Below, one piece after another: positions 1 to 10,483 of a DNA stretch of 64,000 bases. The notes under the pieces are model-generated. The model was not told where the DNA came from, ran no database searches, and was given only the letters and a program-made list of their open reading frames with translations. Every line of letters begins with the position of its first letter. The stretch's first letter is position 1. A program made the translations under genes and the position numbers. Source of the stretch: Candidatus Arsenophonus triatominarum (GTDB lineage Bacteria > Pseudomonadota > Gammaproteobacteria > Enterobacterales > Enterobacteriaceae); assembly GCF_001640365.1 (NCBI RefSeq), contig NZ_LWMI01000017.1, positions 62,001 through 126,000 of the forward strand, given 5' to 3'.

Positions 1-220
1 TTTTATGGACAACGCTAGCTTTCACAAAGGTAAGAATATTGAACAGGCAATTATAAACGCAGGACACCAGATAGAATATTTGCCTGTGTATTCACCAGAT
101 TTAAATCCTATAGAACATAAATGGTCTCAAGCTAAACGTAAAAAGATGGAAACAGGATGCACTATCGATGACCTGTTTTTAATACATATGCTGTAATCAA
201 AATTAAGTCGCCTAGCTATA
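1..220 (+). mobile_element. IS630-family element, 3' end (copy enters from left of window)
   Basis: The reading frame starts within the second DDE region (MDNASFHKGKN, then [14 protein letters not shown]) and stops at 196. The right terminal repeat ends in GTCGCCTAGCTATA at 220. The element sits inside an inverted IS481 left end, which follows directly at 221. Confidence 0.93.
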
Positions 221-332
221 GGATTATTTGTTTGATACATAGAATTACCTTTTATTTAATTATCTAATGATGTTAATTAAAACCGGTAACGCTCTTTTTT
301 AAATCAGAATTGTCAGATTAAGTTAAGACTAA
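221..332 (-). mobile_element. IS481 left-end fragment
   Basis: On the minus strand this matches the first ~110 bp of the intact IS481 at 27277: the terminal region, the leader and the first codons of the transposase (MYQTNN). The terminal three bases are changed. It interrupts the membrane/coiled-coil gene fragment that follows. Confidence 0.8.
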
Positions 333-643
333 TTCAATTAAATGAATTAAGGAACCACAAAATGTTAAAATCAGTTTATGACCTGGGATTAAATCAATCA
401 CAGGGATTTCAAAAAGTTAATGAACAAAGTAGTTCAATAGAAAAACAGAACGCTGAAATGAAAACCGAGATTAGCGCATTGAAAGAGGATGTTAATACCT
501 TAACAACTGATCTGACCGAGTTGAAAGAAAAAATGGACACGTTAATTAATCAGTTTAATAAATCAGCGACATTTTCAAATGAACAACAAAATGACTCAAA
601 TGTAGTAAAAGCATTTCCCCTATATCGGCGGCATTCTTTCTAA
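333..643 (+). pseudogene. C-terminal fragment of the membrane/coiled-coil protein family
   Basis: The frame 362-643 (93 codons) matches residues 257-349 of the complete protein at 6711-7760 almost exactly, including the coiled coil (EKQNAEMKTEISALKEDV) and the C-terminus FPLYRRHSF. The two membrane segments of the full protein are missing, removed upstream by the IS481 insertion. The ATG at 362 is an internal methionine of the family, but it is preceded by AAGGAACC, so a short coiled-coil protein could still be made. The 3' flank is also shared with the full-length copy for about 45 bp. Function unknown. Confidence 0.75.
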
Positions 644-691
644 ATGCGGGTAAAATACGATTTAGCTAAAGAATCATAGTTAAAAAGAGCT

Positions 692-2884
692 CTAGGATGC
701 ATCGAACGCGATTTTTAATCGTGCTAATAACCATGTTTTTCGTTTAATCGAGTTCTGTTTTTTGATAGCGAGACTAAGCGCTTTCTTTTGTCCAATGATA
801 ACCACCATTTTTTTACCTCTAGTGACCCCTGTATAAATCAAATTTCGTTCAAGCATAAGATAATTCTGCATGGCTATCGGGATCACAACACAAGGATATT
901 CAGAACCCTGGCTCTTATGAATGGTTGTTGCATAAGCTAAGGATATCTCATCAAGCTCATTAAAATCATACCGGATTGTTCTGCCATCAAAATCGATGAT
1001 CACTTCAGATTCAACCGTATCAATTAAAGTAATAATTCCTATATCACCATTAAAAACATCTTTATCATAATTATTCACTAATTGAATGACTTTATCACCC
1101 AAAGAAAGCGTCCGGCCATAACGTGTTACTTTCGAGTAAGTGTCATGATTATTAAGCTTAGATTGTAACATGTCATTAATACTATGCGCGCCAATTCCAC
1201 CCCTATTCATTGCAGTTAACACTTGGATATCTCTGACAGGATCAAATCCAAACCGCATCGGTAATCGATGTAAGATAATATTTAGAAGTTTATTTTTGAT
1301 ATCTTCAATATCTTCCGAATGAATAAAGAAAAAATCACTTTCCTCGCCTTTTTTTACAATTTCAGGAAATCGTCCCATATTAATAGCATGAGCACTGGTG
1401 ATAATTTTAGAACAAGCCGCTTGCCGGAATACTTCGGTTAATCGACTAACAGGGATTTGTTGACTGTGTATAATATCAGATAAGACATTCCCTGGTCCTA
1501 CCGATGGTAGCTGATCGATATCCCCTACCAACAGCAACGCTGAATGGTCAGGTAATGCGCGTAACAATTTATTCATCAATACAATGTCAATCATTGAGGA
1601 TTCGTCAACAACCAGTAATTCGGTATCAATAGGGTTATTAGCATTGTGTTTAAAATCAAATTGTGAGGGATCAAAATCCATAAGACGATGAACCGTAGTG
1701 GCATTTTCTCTGGTTGATTCACTCAATCGTTTAGCAGCCCGTCCAGTTGGCGCACAAAGCGTCGGTTTTATTCCTTTAGTTTTTATAATATGTAGGATAC
1801 TGTTAATCACCGTAGTCTTACCAACGCCAGGCCCGCCTGTTATGACACTCACCTTGCTGTTTAAGGTTTTTTCGATAGCGGTCTTTTGCGAATCGGATAA
1901 CGTTATCTTATTTTGTTTCTCAACCCAGGGAGTGGCTTTTTCCAGTGCGATATTCTCCCAGGGAAGTTTTCCAGAAATCAAACGCTTTAAATGACCCGCA
2001 ACGCCTTGTTCAGCAAAAGCCAATGACGACAGAAATACCCAGATTTCATTTTCAACCGATTGTAAAACCAGCCGGCGTTCTGTTAATTCAATCTCAATGG
2101 CCTGGCGTATAATGTCTTCATGAATATTCAGTAGTCGATGGGTTTTATTAATTAATGCTTTTTGTTCTTCTGCACAATGTCCCTGATTAGACAATTCCTG
2201 TAAAACATGACGGATACCGGCTTGAGCACGAATCAGAGATTGTGTATCGACGCCTAGGTTTTGTGCGATTTGATCAGCTGTTTTAAACCCAATACCATAG
2301 ATATCAATAGAGAGTTGATAAGGATTCTCGCGTACTTTAGAAATTGCCGATTCACCGTAGGTTTTATATATACGAACAGCTCTTGAAGTTCCGACCCCAT
2401 GAGATTGTAAGAAAACCATGATTTCCCTGACCATTTTTTGTTCTGCCCAGGCAGCACGAATCTTTTGCTGGCGTTTTTTTCCAATGCCTTCAACTTCAAG
2501 TAATTTATAAGGGTGGTGTTCAATAATATCAAAAACATTGGCACCAAAGGACTTGATAAGTTGTTTGGCAAAAACGGGACCTATCCCTTTTACCATGCCT
2601 GAACCTAAATATTTTTCCATGCCTTCCAGAGTGGTAGGAACAATGGTTTTTATATGATGGGTTTTAAATTGTAGGCCATAATTAACGTCGTTAAGCCAGA
2701 TACCCATACACTCAATATATTCCCCTGCAGTAATAGAAGCAGTATTACCCGTTACAGTAATTAAATCTTTATGTCCGGAAACCTTAGCTCTAATGACAAA
2801 AAAACCAGAAGCTTCACTATGAAAAGTAACACGTTCAACAACTCCTTCAAGGGATAGCGGTGATTGAGATTGACTATTTTGCAT
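692..2884 (-). CDS. recD2: RecD2-like superfamily 1B DNA helicase
   Basis: The 730-residue length is usual for RecD2. The order is an N-terminal OB-like region (about 10-80), helix-hairpin-helix repeats (about 95-215, e.g. [11 protein letters not shown] and [11 protein letters not shown]), then the helicase core: Walker [10 protein letters not shown] at 350-358, motif II VVDESS at 425-430, motif [13 protein letters not shown] at 454-463, TEVFRQ at 483-488, and the C-terminal [14 protein letters not shown] and YTGVTRGKK motifs. RecD2 proteins unwind DNA 5' to 3' without RecBC; plasmid copies are thought to serve conjugal DNA processing or repair, which is inference here. The frame is intact and is one of the few undamaged non-effector genes in the first 12 kb. 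The gene just upstream (2915-3000) is only a remnant. Confidence 0.9.
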   Translation of the reverse strand: MQNSQSQSPLSLEGVVERVTFHSEASGFFVIRAKVSGHKDLITVTGNTASITAGEYIECMGIWLNDVNYGLQFKTHHIKTIVPTTLEGMEKYLGSGMVKGIGPVFAKQLIKSFGANVFDIIEHHPYKLLEVEGIGKKRQQKIRAAWAEQKMVREIMVFLQSHGVGTSRAVRIYKTYGESAISKVRENPYQLSIDIYGIGFKTADQIAQNLGVDTQSLIRAQAGIRHVLQELSNQGHCAEEQKALINKTHRLLNIHEDIIRQAIEIELTERRLVLQSVENEIWVFLSSLAFAEQGVAGHLKRLISGKLPWENIALEKATPWVEKQNKITLSDSQKTAIEKTLNSKVSVITGGPGVGKTTVINSILHIIKTKGIKPTLCAPTGRAAKRLSESTRENATTVHRLMDFDPSQFDFKHNANNPIDTELLVVDESSMIDIVLMNKLLRALPDHSALLLVGDIDQLPSVGPGNVLSDIIHSQQIPVSRLTEVFRQAACSKIITSAHAINMGRFPEIVKKGEESDFFFIHSEDIEDIKNKLLNIILHRLPMRFGFDPVRDIQVLTAMNRGGIGAHSINDMLQSKLNNHDTYSKVTRYGRTLSLGDKVIQLVNNYDKDVFNGDIGIITLIDTVESEVIIDFDGRTIRYDFNELDEISLAYATTIHKSQGSEYPCVVIPIAMQNYLMLERNLIYTGVTRGKKMVVIIGQKKALSLAIKKQNSIKRKTWLLARLKIAFDAS

Positions 2885-2914
2885 GAACTATCTCAAGCGG
2901 AATGTAATTAAAAA

Positions 2915-3000
2915 TTAGCTTTTAGAATTTTTACTCATTCTATCAATATAAGCCATACCAAATGCAGAGACAACAAAAGCTAAAGGAATAATAACACACT
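2915..3000 (-). pseudogene. C-terminal remnant of a small membrane protein
   Basis: On the minus strand a frame reads VIIPLAFVVSAFGMAYIDRM followed by SKNSKS and a stop. One hydrophobic helix followed by a basic tail suggests the end of a small inner-membrane protein. It lies 31 bp upstream of the recD2 start and was probably co-transcribed with it. The upstream part is lost at the insertion-element boundary near 3010. Too short to identify. Confidence 0.45.
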
Positions 3001-3011
3001 ACATTATTTTA

Positions 3012-3047
3012 CACGAGTTTCGCAATCTCCAAAAAAGAAGTATAAAT
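3012..3047 (+). mobile_element. Terminal fragment sharing CACGAGTTTC with MITE-1
   Basis: CACGAGTTTCGCAATCTCC followed by AAAAAGAAGTATAAA closely matches 37336-37365, which lies upstream of a DDE transposase fragment. Probably a left-end scar of that element. Confidence 0.5.
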
Positions 3048-3104
3048 TTATGTATAAGAAATTAATACCCGAAATGGTTACTCATTAACCTGCGCCATGA
3101 TGAA
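3048..3104 (-). mobile_element. IS91-family 3' terminus fragment
   Basis: Matches the terminal sequence (ATACCCGAAATGGTTACTC, then ATTAACCTGCGCC) found at the 3' end of every IS91-type copy in the window, here without transposase sequence. Confidence 0.75.
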
Positions 3105-3300
3105 AGTATTACGGTTGAACACGCCATCGCGGGTATCAAGCGCCTCGGTTGTATGACCCAAATTTTACGGAATCGTAGACCCTTTATTGATGATACCTTT
3201 TTACTCCTTAGTGCCGGTCTTTGGAATTTCCATCTCAGAACAGCCTAAAATTTACTTCAATCACCGAAATACCCTTATTTCACTATTAAGCAACACGCTT
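3105..3300 (+). mobile_element. IS5-family element, 3' fragment
   Basis: Encodes the last ~45 residues of the 299-residue IS5 transposase (TVEHAIAGIKRLGCMTQILR, ending NFHLRTA) and the right end ...AAGCAACACGCTT. The 5' two thirds are missing. Confidence 0.85.
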
Positions 3301-3653
3301 ACTAAAGCGGCTGCTGAGCTTGCCCTTGATGAACTGGAAACGAAATGGGATGAAAAATACCCGATAGTGCTAGAATCCTGGCGAAGTAAATGGGAGTTGC
3401 TCAGTGCTTATTTTCGATACCCTAAAGCCATTAGAAAACCCATTTATACGACCAATGCAGTAGAGGCGGTTCATCGGCAGTTTAGGAAATTAACTAAAAC
3501 CAAAGGGGCTTTTCCTAATGAAAACAGCTTATTAAAATTACTCTATATTGGCATCAATCAGGTATCCAATAAATGGACTATGCCGATTAGTAACTGGGCG
3601 TTAACCATTGCTCAATTGTCCATCTATTTTAAAGGGCGCCTAGATGGTATATC
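3301..3653 (+). mobile_element. IS256-family (mutator-type) transposase, C-terminal fragment
   Basis: Encodes the C-terminal part (LDELETKWDEKYP, IYTTNAVEAVHRQFR, LLYIGINQVSNKWTMPISNW). The IS256 3' end continues after the inserted IS481 at 6613-6661 (TGACACAGAATTATGAACAC). Fused on the left to an IS5 fragment. Confidence 0.85.
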
Positions 3654-3752
3654 TGTATTAGTCTTAACTTAATCCGACAATTCTGATTTAAAAAAGAGCG
3701 TTACCGGTTTTAATTAACATCATTAGATAATTAAATAAAAGGTAATTCTATG

Positions 3753-5520
3753 TATAGCTAGGCGACTTAATTTTGATTACAAGGTGTGTTATGAGTTATA
3801 CAATTGATTTTCGACGTAAAGTAATATCTGTAAGGAAAGCCGAAGGTTTAACAATTCGAGAAACTGCGAAACAATTCCGTATTGGAAAAGCGTCTTTAGT
3901 ACGTTGGCTTAAACGACCAGAGCCAAAAAATTCAACGCCACGTAAGAGGAAGCTCGATAAAAATGCTTTAGCAAAAGATGTGGAACAGTATCCAGATGCT
4001 TACCAAAAGGAACGGGCAGAGCGATTCGGTGTTTGTAAAAAGACTATTTGGCAATCCCTTAAAAAGCTGGGATTAACCTATAAAAAAAACTCTATTCCAT
4101 CCAAAAACCAACGAAAGCGACAGGCTGGCACATCAGCAAAAAAGACAACAGTATGAAAAAAAAGATAAATCTGTTGTTTTTATTGATGAAAGTGGTTTTT
4201 CACATGACACTCCACGAACTCACGGCTATTCCCCAAAAGGTCACCGTTGTTTTGGCCTGAAAAACTGGGGTGCTAAGGGAAGAACAAATGTTATTGGCGC
4301 TTTATTGGGAACAACCCTTTTTGCTATAGCTAGGCGACTTAATTTTGATTACAGCATATGTATTAAAAACAGGTCATCGATAGTGCATCCTGTTTCCATC
4401 TTTTTACGTTTAGCTTGAGACCATTTATGTTCTATAGGATTTAAATCTGGTGAATACACAGGCAAATATTCTATCTGGTGTCCTGCGTTTATAATTGCCT
4501 GTTCAATATTCTTACCTTTGTGAAAGCTAGCGTTGTCCATAAAAATAACAGAATTTTCAGGAAGTTCTGGGAGCAATATTTTTGTGATCCAAACATAAAA
4601 AACATCACGATTAATATTGCAATCAAATAATCCGATAGCAAAAAGGGTTGTTCCCAATAAAGCGCCAATAACATTTGTTCTTCCCTTAGCACCCCAGTTT
4701 TTCAGGCCAAAACAACGGTGACCTTTTGGGGAATAGCCGTGAGTTCGTGGAGTGTCATGTGAAAAACCACTTTCATCAATAAAAACAACAGATTTATCTT
4801 TTTTTTCATACTGTTGTCTTTTTTGCTGATGTGCCAGCCTGTCGCTTTCGTTGGTTTTTGGATGGAATAGAGTTTTTTTTATAGGTTAATCCCAGTTTTT
4901 TAAGGGATTGCCAAATAGTCTTTTTACAAACACCGAATCGCTCTGCCCGTTCCTTTTGGTAAGCATCTGGATACTGTTCCACATCTTTTGCTAAAGCATT
5001 TTTATCGAGCTTCCTCTTACGTGGCGTTGAATTTTTTGGCTCTGGTCGTTTAAGCCAACGTACTAAAGACGCTTTTCCAATACGGAATTGTTTCGCAGTT
5101 TCTCGAATTGTTAAACCTTCGGCTTTCCTTACAGATATTACTTTACGTCGAAAATCAATTGTATAACTCATAACACACCTTGTAATCAAAATTAAGTCGC
5201 CTAGCTATATCGGATTATTTGATTGCAATATTAATCGTGATGTTTTTTATGTTTGGATCACAAAAATATTGCTCCCAGAACTTCCTGAAAATTCTGTTAT
5301 TTTTATGGACAACGCTAGCTTTCACAAAGGTAAGAATATTGAACAGGCAATTATAAACGCAGGACACCAGATAGAATATTTGCCTGTGTATTCACCAGAT
5401 TTAAATCCTATAGAACATAAATGGTCTCAAGCTAAACGTAAAAAGATGGAAACAGGATGCACTATCGATGACCTGTTTTTAATACATATGCTGTAATCAA
5501 AATTAAGTCGCCTAGCTATA
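3753..5520 (+). mobile_element. IS630 element (+) interrupted by a second, inverted IS630
   Basis: The outer IS630 covers 3753-4324 and 5210-5520 on the plus strand. Its first frame (3773-4156) is intact and its DDE frame is cut after GTTLFA, resuming at CGGATTATTTG. Removing the inner copy restores the sequence at a TA dinucleotide, the known IS630 target. The outer copy itself sits at a TA inside the IS481. Confidence 0.92.
4325..5209 (-). mobile_element. IS630 element, complete, nested inside another IS630
   Basis: About 885 bp with TATAGCTAGGCGACTTAATT at both ends. Frame 1 (5189-4806) is an N-terminal helix-turn-helix domain (TIRETAKQFRIGKASLVRWL). Frame 2 (4657-4349, extending upstream out of frame) carries the DDE domain with VFIDESGF, IFMDNASFHK and PDLNPIEHKW. 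The two frames join at a run of eight A. Confidence 0.93.
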
Positions 5521-6612
5521 TCAAACAAATAATCCTATCATCAAACATAAAGTCGGGTTACTTAACCTCGCTGAAGAGCTTAATAACGTCTCAAAAGCCT
5601 GTAAGATTATGGGGGTATCCCGAGATACGTTTTATCGCTACCAGGAACTTGTTAACGATGGTGGGATAGACGCTTTAATTAATCAAAATCGACGGGTGCC
5701 TAACGTAAAAAATAGAGTAGATGAACAGATTGAAAGCGCTGTAGTCGAGTATGCGATTGAATACCCTGCACACGGTCAACACCGCAGTAGTAATGAACTA
5801 AGAAAAAAGGCATTTTTGTTTCGGGGAGTGGCGTTCGCTCTATTTGGCTGCGCCATAATCTCGAAAATTTTACAAAACGCCTAAAAGCGCTTGAAGATAA
5901 AATCGCAACAGAAGGAATTATCCTGTCAGAATCACAAATCAGTGCTCTAGAAAAGAAAGCGCAAGATGATGAAGCCTGTGGTGAGATTGAAACAGCGCAT
6001 CCAGGTTATCTGGGTTCACAAGATACTTTTTATGTCGGTCATTTAAAAGGCGTTGGTCGTGTTTATCAACAAACTTACATTGATACTTACAGTAAAGTCG
6101 TTCATTGTAAGCTTTACACAACAAAAAGCGCGATAACGGCGGCAGATTTATTAAATGACAAGGTTCTCCCTTTTTATTCCCAGCATGGGTTACCGGTGTT
6201 ACGTATACTGACGGACAGAGGCAGTGAGTATTGTGGTAAAGTTGAACATCACGATTATCAACTTTATCTCGCTATCAATGATATTGATCATACAAAAACT
6301 AAAGCTCGTTCACCTCAAACTAATGGGATTTGTGAACGCTTTCATAAAACTGTATTACAAGAGTTCTATCAGGTGGCTTTTCGTAAGAAAATCTATAGGG
6401 CTTTAAATGAATTACAAGCTGATTTAGATAAATGGTTAGCGGAATATAATAACCAACGCACTCATCAAGGAAAAATGTGTTGCGGTCGAACTCCTATGGC
6501 AACTTTACACGATGGAAAACAACTTTGGAGAGAGAAAGATTTAAATCAAATTTAACCTGACAGGTACTGTATAAATAACCGGTAACTGTCAGATTAAGTC
6601 TGAGCTACTACA

Positions 6613-6661
6613 TATAATCAAAATATAAAATCCCCTGACACAGAATTATGAACACCCTCGG
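6613..6661 (+). mobile_element. IS256 right end
   Basis: Continues the IS256 fragment of 3301-3653 beyond the IS481 insertion and ends in GAACACCCTC, the terminus also seen near 32860 and 53796. Confidence 0.75.
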
Positions 6662-6710
6662 TAGTGTTTTTTTTAACTATGATTCTTTAGGTAAATCGTA
6701 TTACCCATAT

Positions 6711-7760
6711 TTAGAAAGAATGCCGCCGATATAGGGGGAATGCTTTTACTGAATTTGAGTCATTCTGTTGTTCATCCAAAGATGTCGCTGATTTATTAAA
6801 CTGATTAATTAACGTGTCCATTTTTTCTTTCAACTCGGTCAGATCAGTTGTTAAGGTATTAACATCCTCTTTCAATGTACTAATCTCGGTTTTCATTTCA
6901 GCGTTCTGTTTTTCTATTGAACTATTTTGTTCATTAACTTTTTGAAATCCCTGTGATTGCTTTAATCCAAGATCATAAACCGATTTTAACATTTTCTGGC
7001 TCCTTAATTCATTTAAATGAGTATACGTTTTAGAAAGTATAGTATCGAATTCATTCCATTTATCCCTGTGAGAATTTATTTTATATTGTTTATGTGCCTG
7101 ATATAGGCTAAATGCAATACCAGAAAAGCCAGCAGCGGTTGATATTCCAGATCCAATCATATGTAAGAGAGAACCACTGATTAGACAAGGAGCAATAAAG
7201 GGTAATGCGAAAACCATTGCGCCTACTAACAAGCTTGCTAAGCTCAGTGAAATACCTATTAAGGCAAATTTAAGATATTTTTTTGTGGTTGATTCTGGCG
7301 CTGTTTTTTCTTTTAGTTGTTCTATGTCTTTCAGACAGTTATGTAAAATATCTAATGTTTCATCGATATTATTGAATTCTTTTCTAATCTGATTTTCGGT
7401 AGGGATTACTGTTTTATGCAAGACTCCAAAATGTCTAATAAACTTGTCTGTTACCCCGATAAGCAAGGATTTTGACAAGGGCGAGTCGATATCTTTAAGC
7501 CTATTTTGACAAGCTCTTAAGTCCTTATAAAGGTCAGGATATTCTTTTTCTGAAAAAAGGGAGAAATAAGTTCCTTCCATGATGTAATCTCGCATTTCTG
7601 TGAAATTATCCCATAAAAGTTCTTCTGGTTTTTGAGTAGATTCATTGATAATTTCCTTTTTAGATGTGTTGATTATTTCTGTTGAATTTGTTGATTCGTT
7701 AAATAAATTATTACCTGGTTCATATAATATCTGTGAAGATGAATTAGTAACTGAAAGCAT
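6711..7760 (-). CDS. Putative secreted membrane/coiled-coil protein, complete family member
   Basis: A 349-residue protein not recognised from any named family. Residues 1-60 are rich in Ser, Asn, Thr and Glu, residues 163-190 and 195-220 form two strongly hydrophobic segments separated by a short Pro/Cys-containing turn, and residues 275-325 are a heptad-like coiled coil. The architecture (disordered N-terminus, hydrophobic hairpin, coiled coil) recalls T3SS translocators and membrane-targeted effectors, and the window holds many other T3SS genes; that role is inference. There is no cleavable signal peptide. Two partial relatives lie at 333-643 and 18453-18579, so the family has been duplicated several times. 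The start is the first ATG; upstream is AT-rich with a weak ribosome site. Confidence 0.6.
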   Translation of the reverse strand: MLSVTNSSSQILYEPGNNLFNESTNSTEIINTSKKEIINESTQKPEELLWDNFTEMRDYIMEGTYFSLFSEKEYPDLYKDLRACQNRLKDIDSPLSKSLLIGVTDKFIRHFGVLHKTVIPTENQIRKEFNNIDETLDILHNCLKDIEQLKEKTAPESTTKKYLKFALIGISLSLASLLVGAMVFALPFIAPCLISGSLLHMIGSGISTAAGFSGIAFSLYQAHKQYKINSHRDKWNEFDTILSKTYTHLNELRSQKMLKSVYDLGLKQSQGFQKVNEQNSSIEKQNAEMKTEISTLKEDVNTLTTDLTELKEKMDTLINQFNKSATSLDEQQNDSNSVKAFPLYRRHSF

Positions 7761-7921
7761 CTTTTATGCCCCCTAATTGATGTTTATTTATTTTTTAATA
7801 TATCCTATTTTTATTTTATCCTACTTTCATTAGTTAAAATATCAGCTCAAGACAGGAATAACAAACTTAGCGTCTATCTAAGGTATTTCTTATAATATTA
7901 ATTTATAAGGCTATGGTTAGA

Positions 7922-8437
7922 TTAGTCCCCATATTCTTTCTCTTTGATTTTTTGTTTTTCCTCATGATGTAAGATATTGACTTCATCGTTATCTAATCGT
8001 TTCGTTTCTTTATCAGAGTTTGCCTCGTCTATCGATAGATTGTCTTCGGTTGGCAAGGATAATTCTTCGGCATTCATCAATTTTTCGCCATCAGTATTCT
8101 CAGGGAGTTTGCCATCATCATCTTTTAGTATTGATTCATTGATGTCAAGGCTTAACGCTTTATCTATATCGATGGAAAGATTTGCTTCTATTGTGGTCGC
8201 TAATTCGTTGTGTTTTGCTGTTTCCTGCGTAATTTCTACTACGATGGTATTATCAGTTTCTATTTGTTGTATTGCGCTTGGTAACTGGTCAGTCTGATAG
8301 GTTTTGGGTTCGACACTTTCATCGCCTTTCTGGAGAATGATGTACTTACCCTCTTTAGCACCCTGATAATTTGCTCTTTCAGTTACCGTCAAGCACCTGC
8401 AAAAAATCGGCTTTATTTACACTGCCGGTTAAACCTA
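7922..8437 (-). pseudogene. traI: TraI-type relaxase remnant, downstream of IS5 (N-terminal piece fused to an acidic tail)
   Basis: Next to the IS5 boundary the minus strand reads GLTGSVNKADFLQVLDGN and stops. This continues the traI fragment at 9475-9598 and matches the F TraI pattern GLQGSVDKDVF. A second overlapping frame (start TTG at 8392, 156 codons) then runs to 7922. It begins with a folded-looking stretch (GAKEGKYIILQKGDE) and ends in a long acidic tail rich in Asp, Glu, Asn and Lys. The simplest reading is that the middle of a long relaxase-helicase gene was deleted, joining its N-terminal piece out of frame to its C-terminal tail. Assigning the acidic frame to the TraI C-terminus is inference; it could be another plasmid gene. 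Confidence 0.5.
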
Positions 8438-9474
8438 AAGCGTGTTGCTTAATAGTGAAATAAGGGTATTCGGTGATTGGAAGTAAATTTTAGGCTGTTC
8501 TGAGATGGAAATTCCAAAGACCGGCACTAAGGAGTAAAAAGGTATCATCAATAAAGGGTCTACGATTCCGTAAAATTTGGGTCATACAACCGAGGCGCTT
8601 GATACCCGCGATGGCGTGTTCAACCGTAATACGGATGCCCGAGATTATTTTATTTTCTTGTTTTTGTTCAGGCGATAAAGGTCTTTTTCGAGTTCCTTTT
8701 TTTGGGATTTGTGTATTAGGATGCTGTTTATCTATACCTTGAAAACCGGTATCGGCCCAGATGGTTACCTCAGGGGGAATATGGCGAATTATATCGACTT
8801 TATCGAGTAAGCGTTTATCGTGACGGCGCCCATTTTTGATCATGGGGATAAATCCAATTTTCCTCGTTTCGTCAGTCATAATAAGCCCTTTTCGAGTGGT
8901 CTGCCTTTTCTTTCCCGAATACATTTTTTTTCGCCGACGCAGATTCTTAGGTTTTTGGACAGGTCGCTCTGTCCCATCAATAAAGACGTCTTTAACTCCA
9001 GGAAAGGCGCGAAAAAATTCCTCAGCAGAGCGAATTTGACGAGCGGGCAAAACACATTCGCGCCCCAAGGTCATCTCTAAAACCGGCAATAATATTTTTA
9101 CCCAGCGACATACCCGTGTTCTATCTAAACCAAAAAGAAGTCCTTGCAAATCATAGGTCGGATAACATTTTAAATACAATAAAATAAAAAGCAGTTTATC
9201 TAATGGGGTTGGGATAAATCCTTTCTGCCCTGCACCCATCTGCCGCTCGTGATCTTTTCGATTCTTTTTCCGATAAATCAAATAACAAGCTGAAAATTCA
9301 GCGGCTAAATTTTTCAATTCTTCGACTGATAATCCAATGATTGCTTTACATAAACGATTATCTCGTAACAACCGCTCTTTGTTGATCATTTCAAACCGTT
9401 ATTTTCTAAGTTAAACCTCTTTTTATTGTCTATAGCGTGACAAAAAATGCAAGTCTCTATTCAGCAACTATTTT
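8438..9474 (-). mobile_element. IS5-family element, complete, inside traI
   Basis: A 1037-bp element flanked by a 3-bp duplication CTA (8435-8437 and 9475-9477). The 299-residue transposase (9389-8490) has an N-terminal helix-turn-helix region and a DDE domain with DVFIDGTERP, IWADTGFQG and VEHAIAGIKR. It is intact. Ends carry the inverted motif GTTGCT(T/G)AATAG. Confidence 0.95.
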
Positions 9475-9598
9475 CTAATATTTTTGCCCCTTTGCCATAC
9501 CACTGGGTGTTATCCGCACCGTTAAAATAGTAATTGTCCTTTTCTTCATAATAACTGGCCGCACCGGCAGAGCTGGTAATTTTATTAACGGTCAACAT
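9475..9598 (-). pseudogene. traI: traI relaxase N-terminus
   Basis: The minus strand starts at ATG 9598-9596 and reads MLTVNKITSSAGAASYYEEK, then DNYYFNGADNTQWYGKGAKI. This matches the N-terminus of F-type TraI/TrwC relaxases, including the Tyr-Tyr pair used in nicking (SYYEEKDNYY). Removing the IS5 and one CTA copy gives KILGLTGSVNK, exactly in frame with the next fragment. The start codon overlaps the end of an IS630, so the original promoter and ribosome site are gone. Relaxases nick oriT and lead the strand into the recipient; this one cannot be functional. Confidence 0.85.
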
Positions 9599-10483
9599 AT
9601 AGCTAGGCGACTTAATTTTGATTACAAGGTGTGTTATGAGTTATACAATTGATTTTCGACGTAAAGTAATATCTGTAAGGAAAGCCGAAGGTTTAACAAT
9701 TCGAGAAACTGCGAAACAATTCCGTATTGGAAAAGCGTCTTTAGTACGTTGGCTTAAACGACCAGAGCCAAAAAATTCAACGCCACGTAAGAGGAAGCTC
9801 GATAAAAATGCTTTAGCAAAAGATGTGGAACAGTATCCAGATGCTTACCAAAAGGAACGGGCAGAGCGATTCGGTGTTTGTAAAAAGACTATTTGGCAAT
9901 CCCTTAAAAAGCTGGGATTAACCTATAAAAAAAACTCTATTCCATCCAAAAACCAACGAAAGCGACAGGCTGGCACATCAGCAAAAAAGACAACAGTATG
10001 AAAAAAAAGATAAATCTGTTGTTTTTATTGATGAAAGTGGTTTTTCACATGACACTCCACGAACTCACGGCTATTCCCCAAAAGGTCACCGTTGTTTTGG
10101 CCTGAAAAACTGGGGTGCTAAGGGAAGAACAAATGTTATTGGCGCTTTATTGGGAACAACCCTTTTTGCTATCGGATTATTTGATTGCAATATTAACCGT
10201 GATGTTTTTTTATGTTTGGATCACAAAAATATTGCTCCCAGAACTTCCTGAAAATTCTGTTATTTTTATGGACAACGCTAGCTTTCACAAAGGTAAGAAT
10301 ATTGAACAGGCAATTATAAACGCAGGACACCAGATAGAATATTTGCCTGTGTATTCACCAGATTTAAATCCTATAGAACATAAATGGTCTCAAGCTAAAC
10401 GTAAAAAGATGGAAACAGGATGCACTATCGATGACCTGTTTTTAATACATATGCTGTAATCAAAATTAAGTCGCCTAGCTATA
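9598..10483 (+). mobile_element. IS630 element with an extra frameshift
   Basis: Both ends are complete. Frame 1 (9618-10001) is intact. The DDE frame carries one extra T in the T-run near 10205 (seven instead of six), which breaks it between NINRDVF and YVWITK on top of the usual A8 frame change. Probably inactive. Confidence 0.9.

Larger units (their letters stand above)
3654..6612 (+). mobile_element. IS481-family element interrupted by nested IS630 copies
   Basis: The left end TGTATTAGTCTTAACTTAAT starts at 3654 and the right end AAGTCTGAGCTACTACA ends at 6612. The transposase reads MYQ, is cut at 3753 by IS630 sequence, and resumes at 5521 with TNNPIIKHKV. It also lacks one A in a homopolymer near 5810 (six A instead of the seven in the intact copy), which shifts the frame after NELRKK. 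The catalytic part continues at 6196-6555. It lies in the IS256 tail; flanks TATATC and TATAATC look like a slightly damaged target duplication. Confidence 0.88.

Noticed and set aside
1698..1994. 98-codon frame opposite recD2
   Set aside because: Antisense to the helicase core with no independent support.
5939..6124. 61-codon frame opposite the IS481 transposase
   Set aside because: Recurs identically at every IS481 copy as an antisense shadow.
8820..9080. Open frame opposite the IS5 transposase
   Set aside because: Antisense shadow; the same shadow recurs at every IS5 copy and has no protein features.
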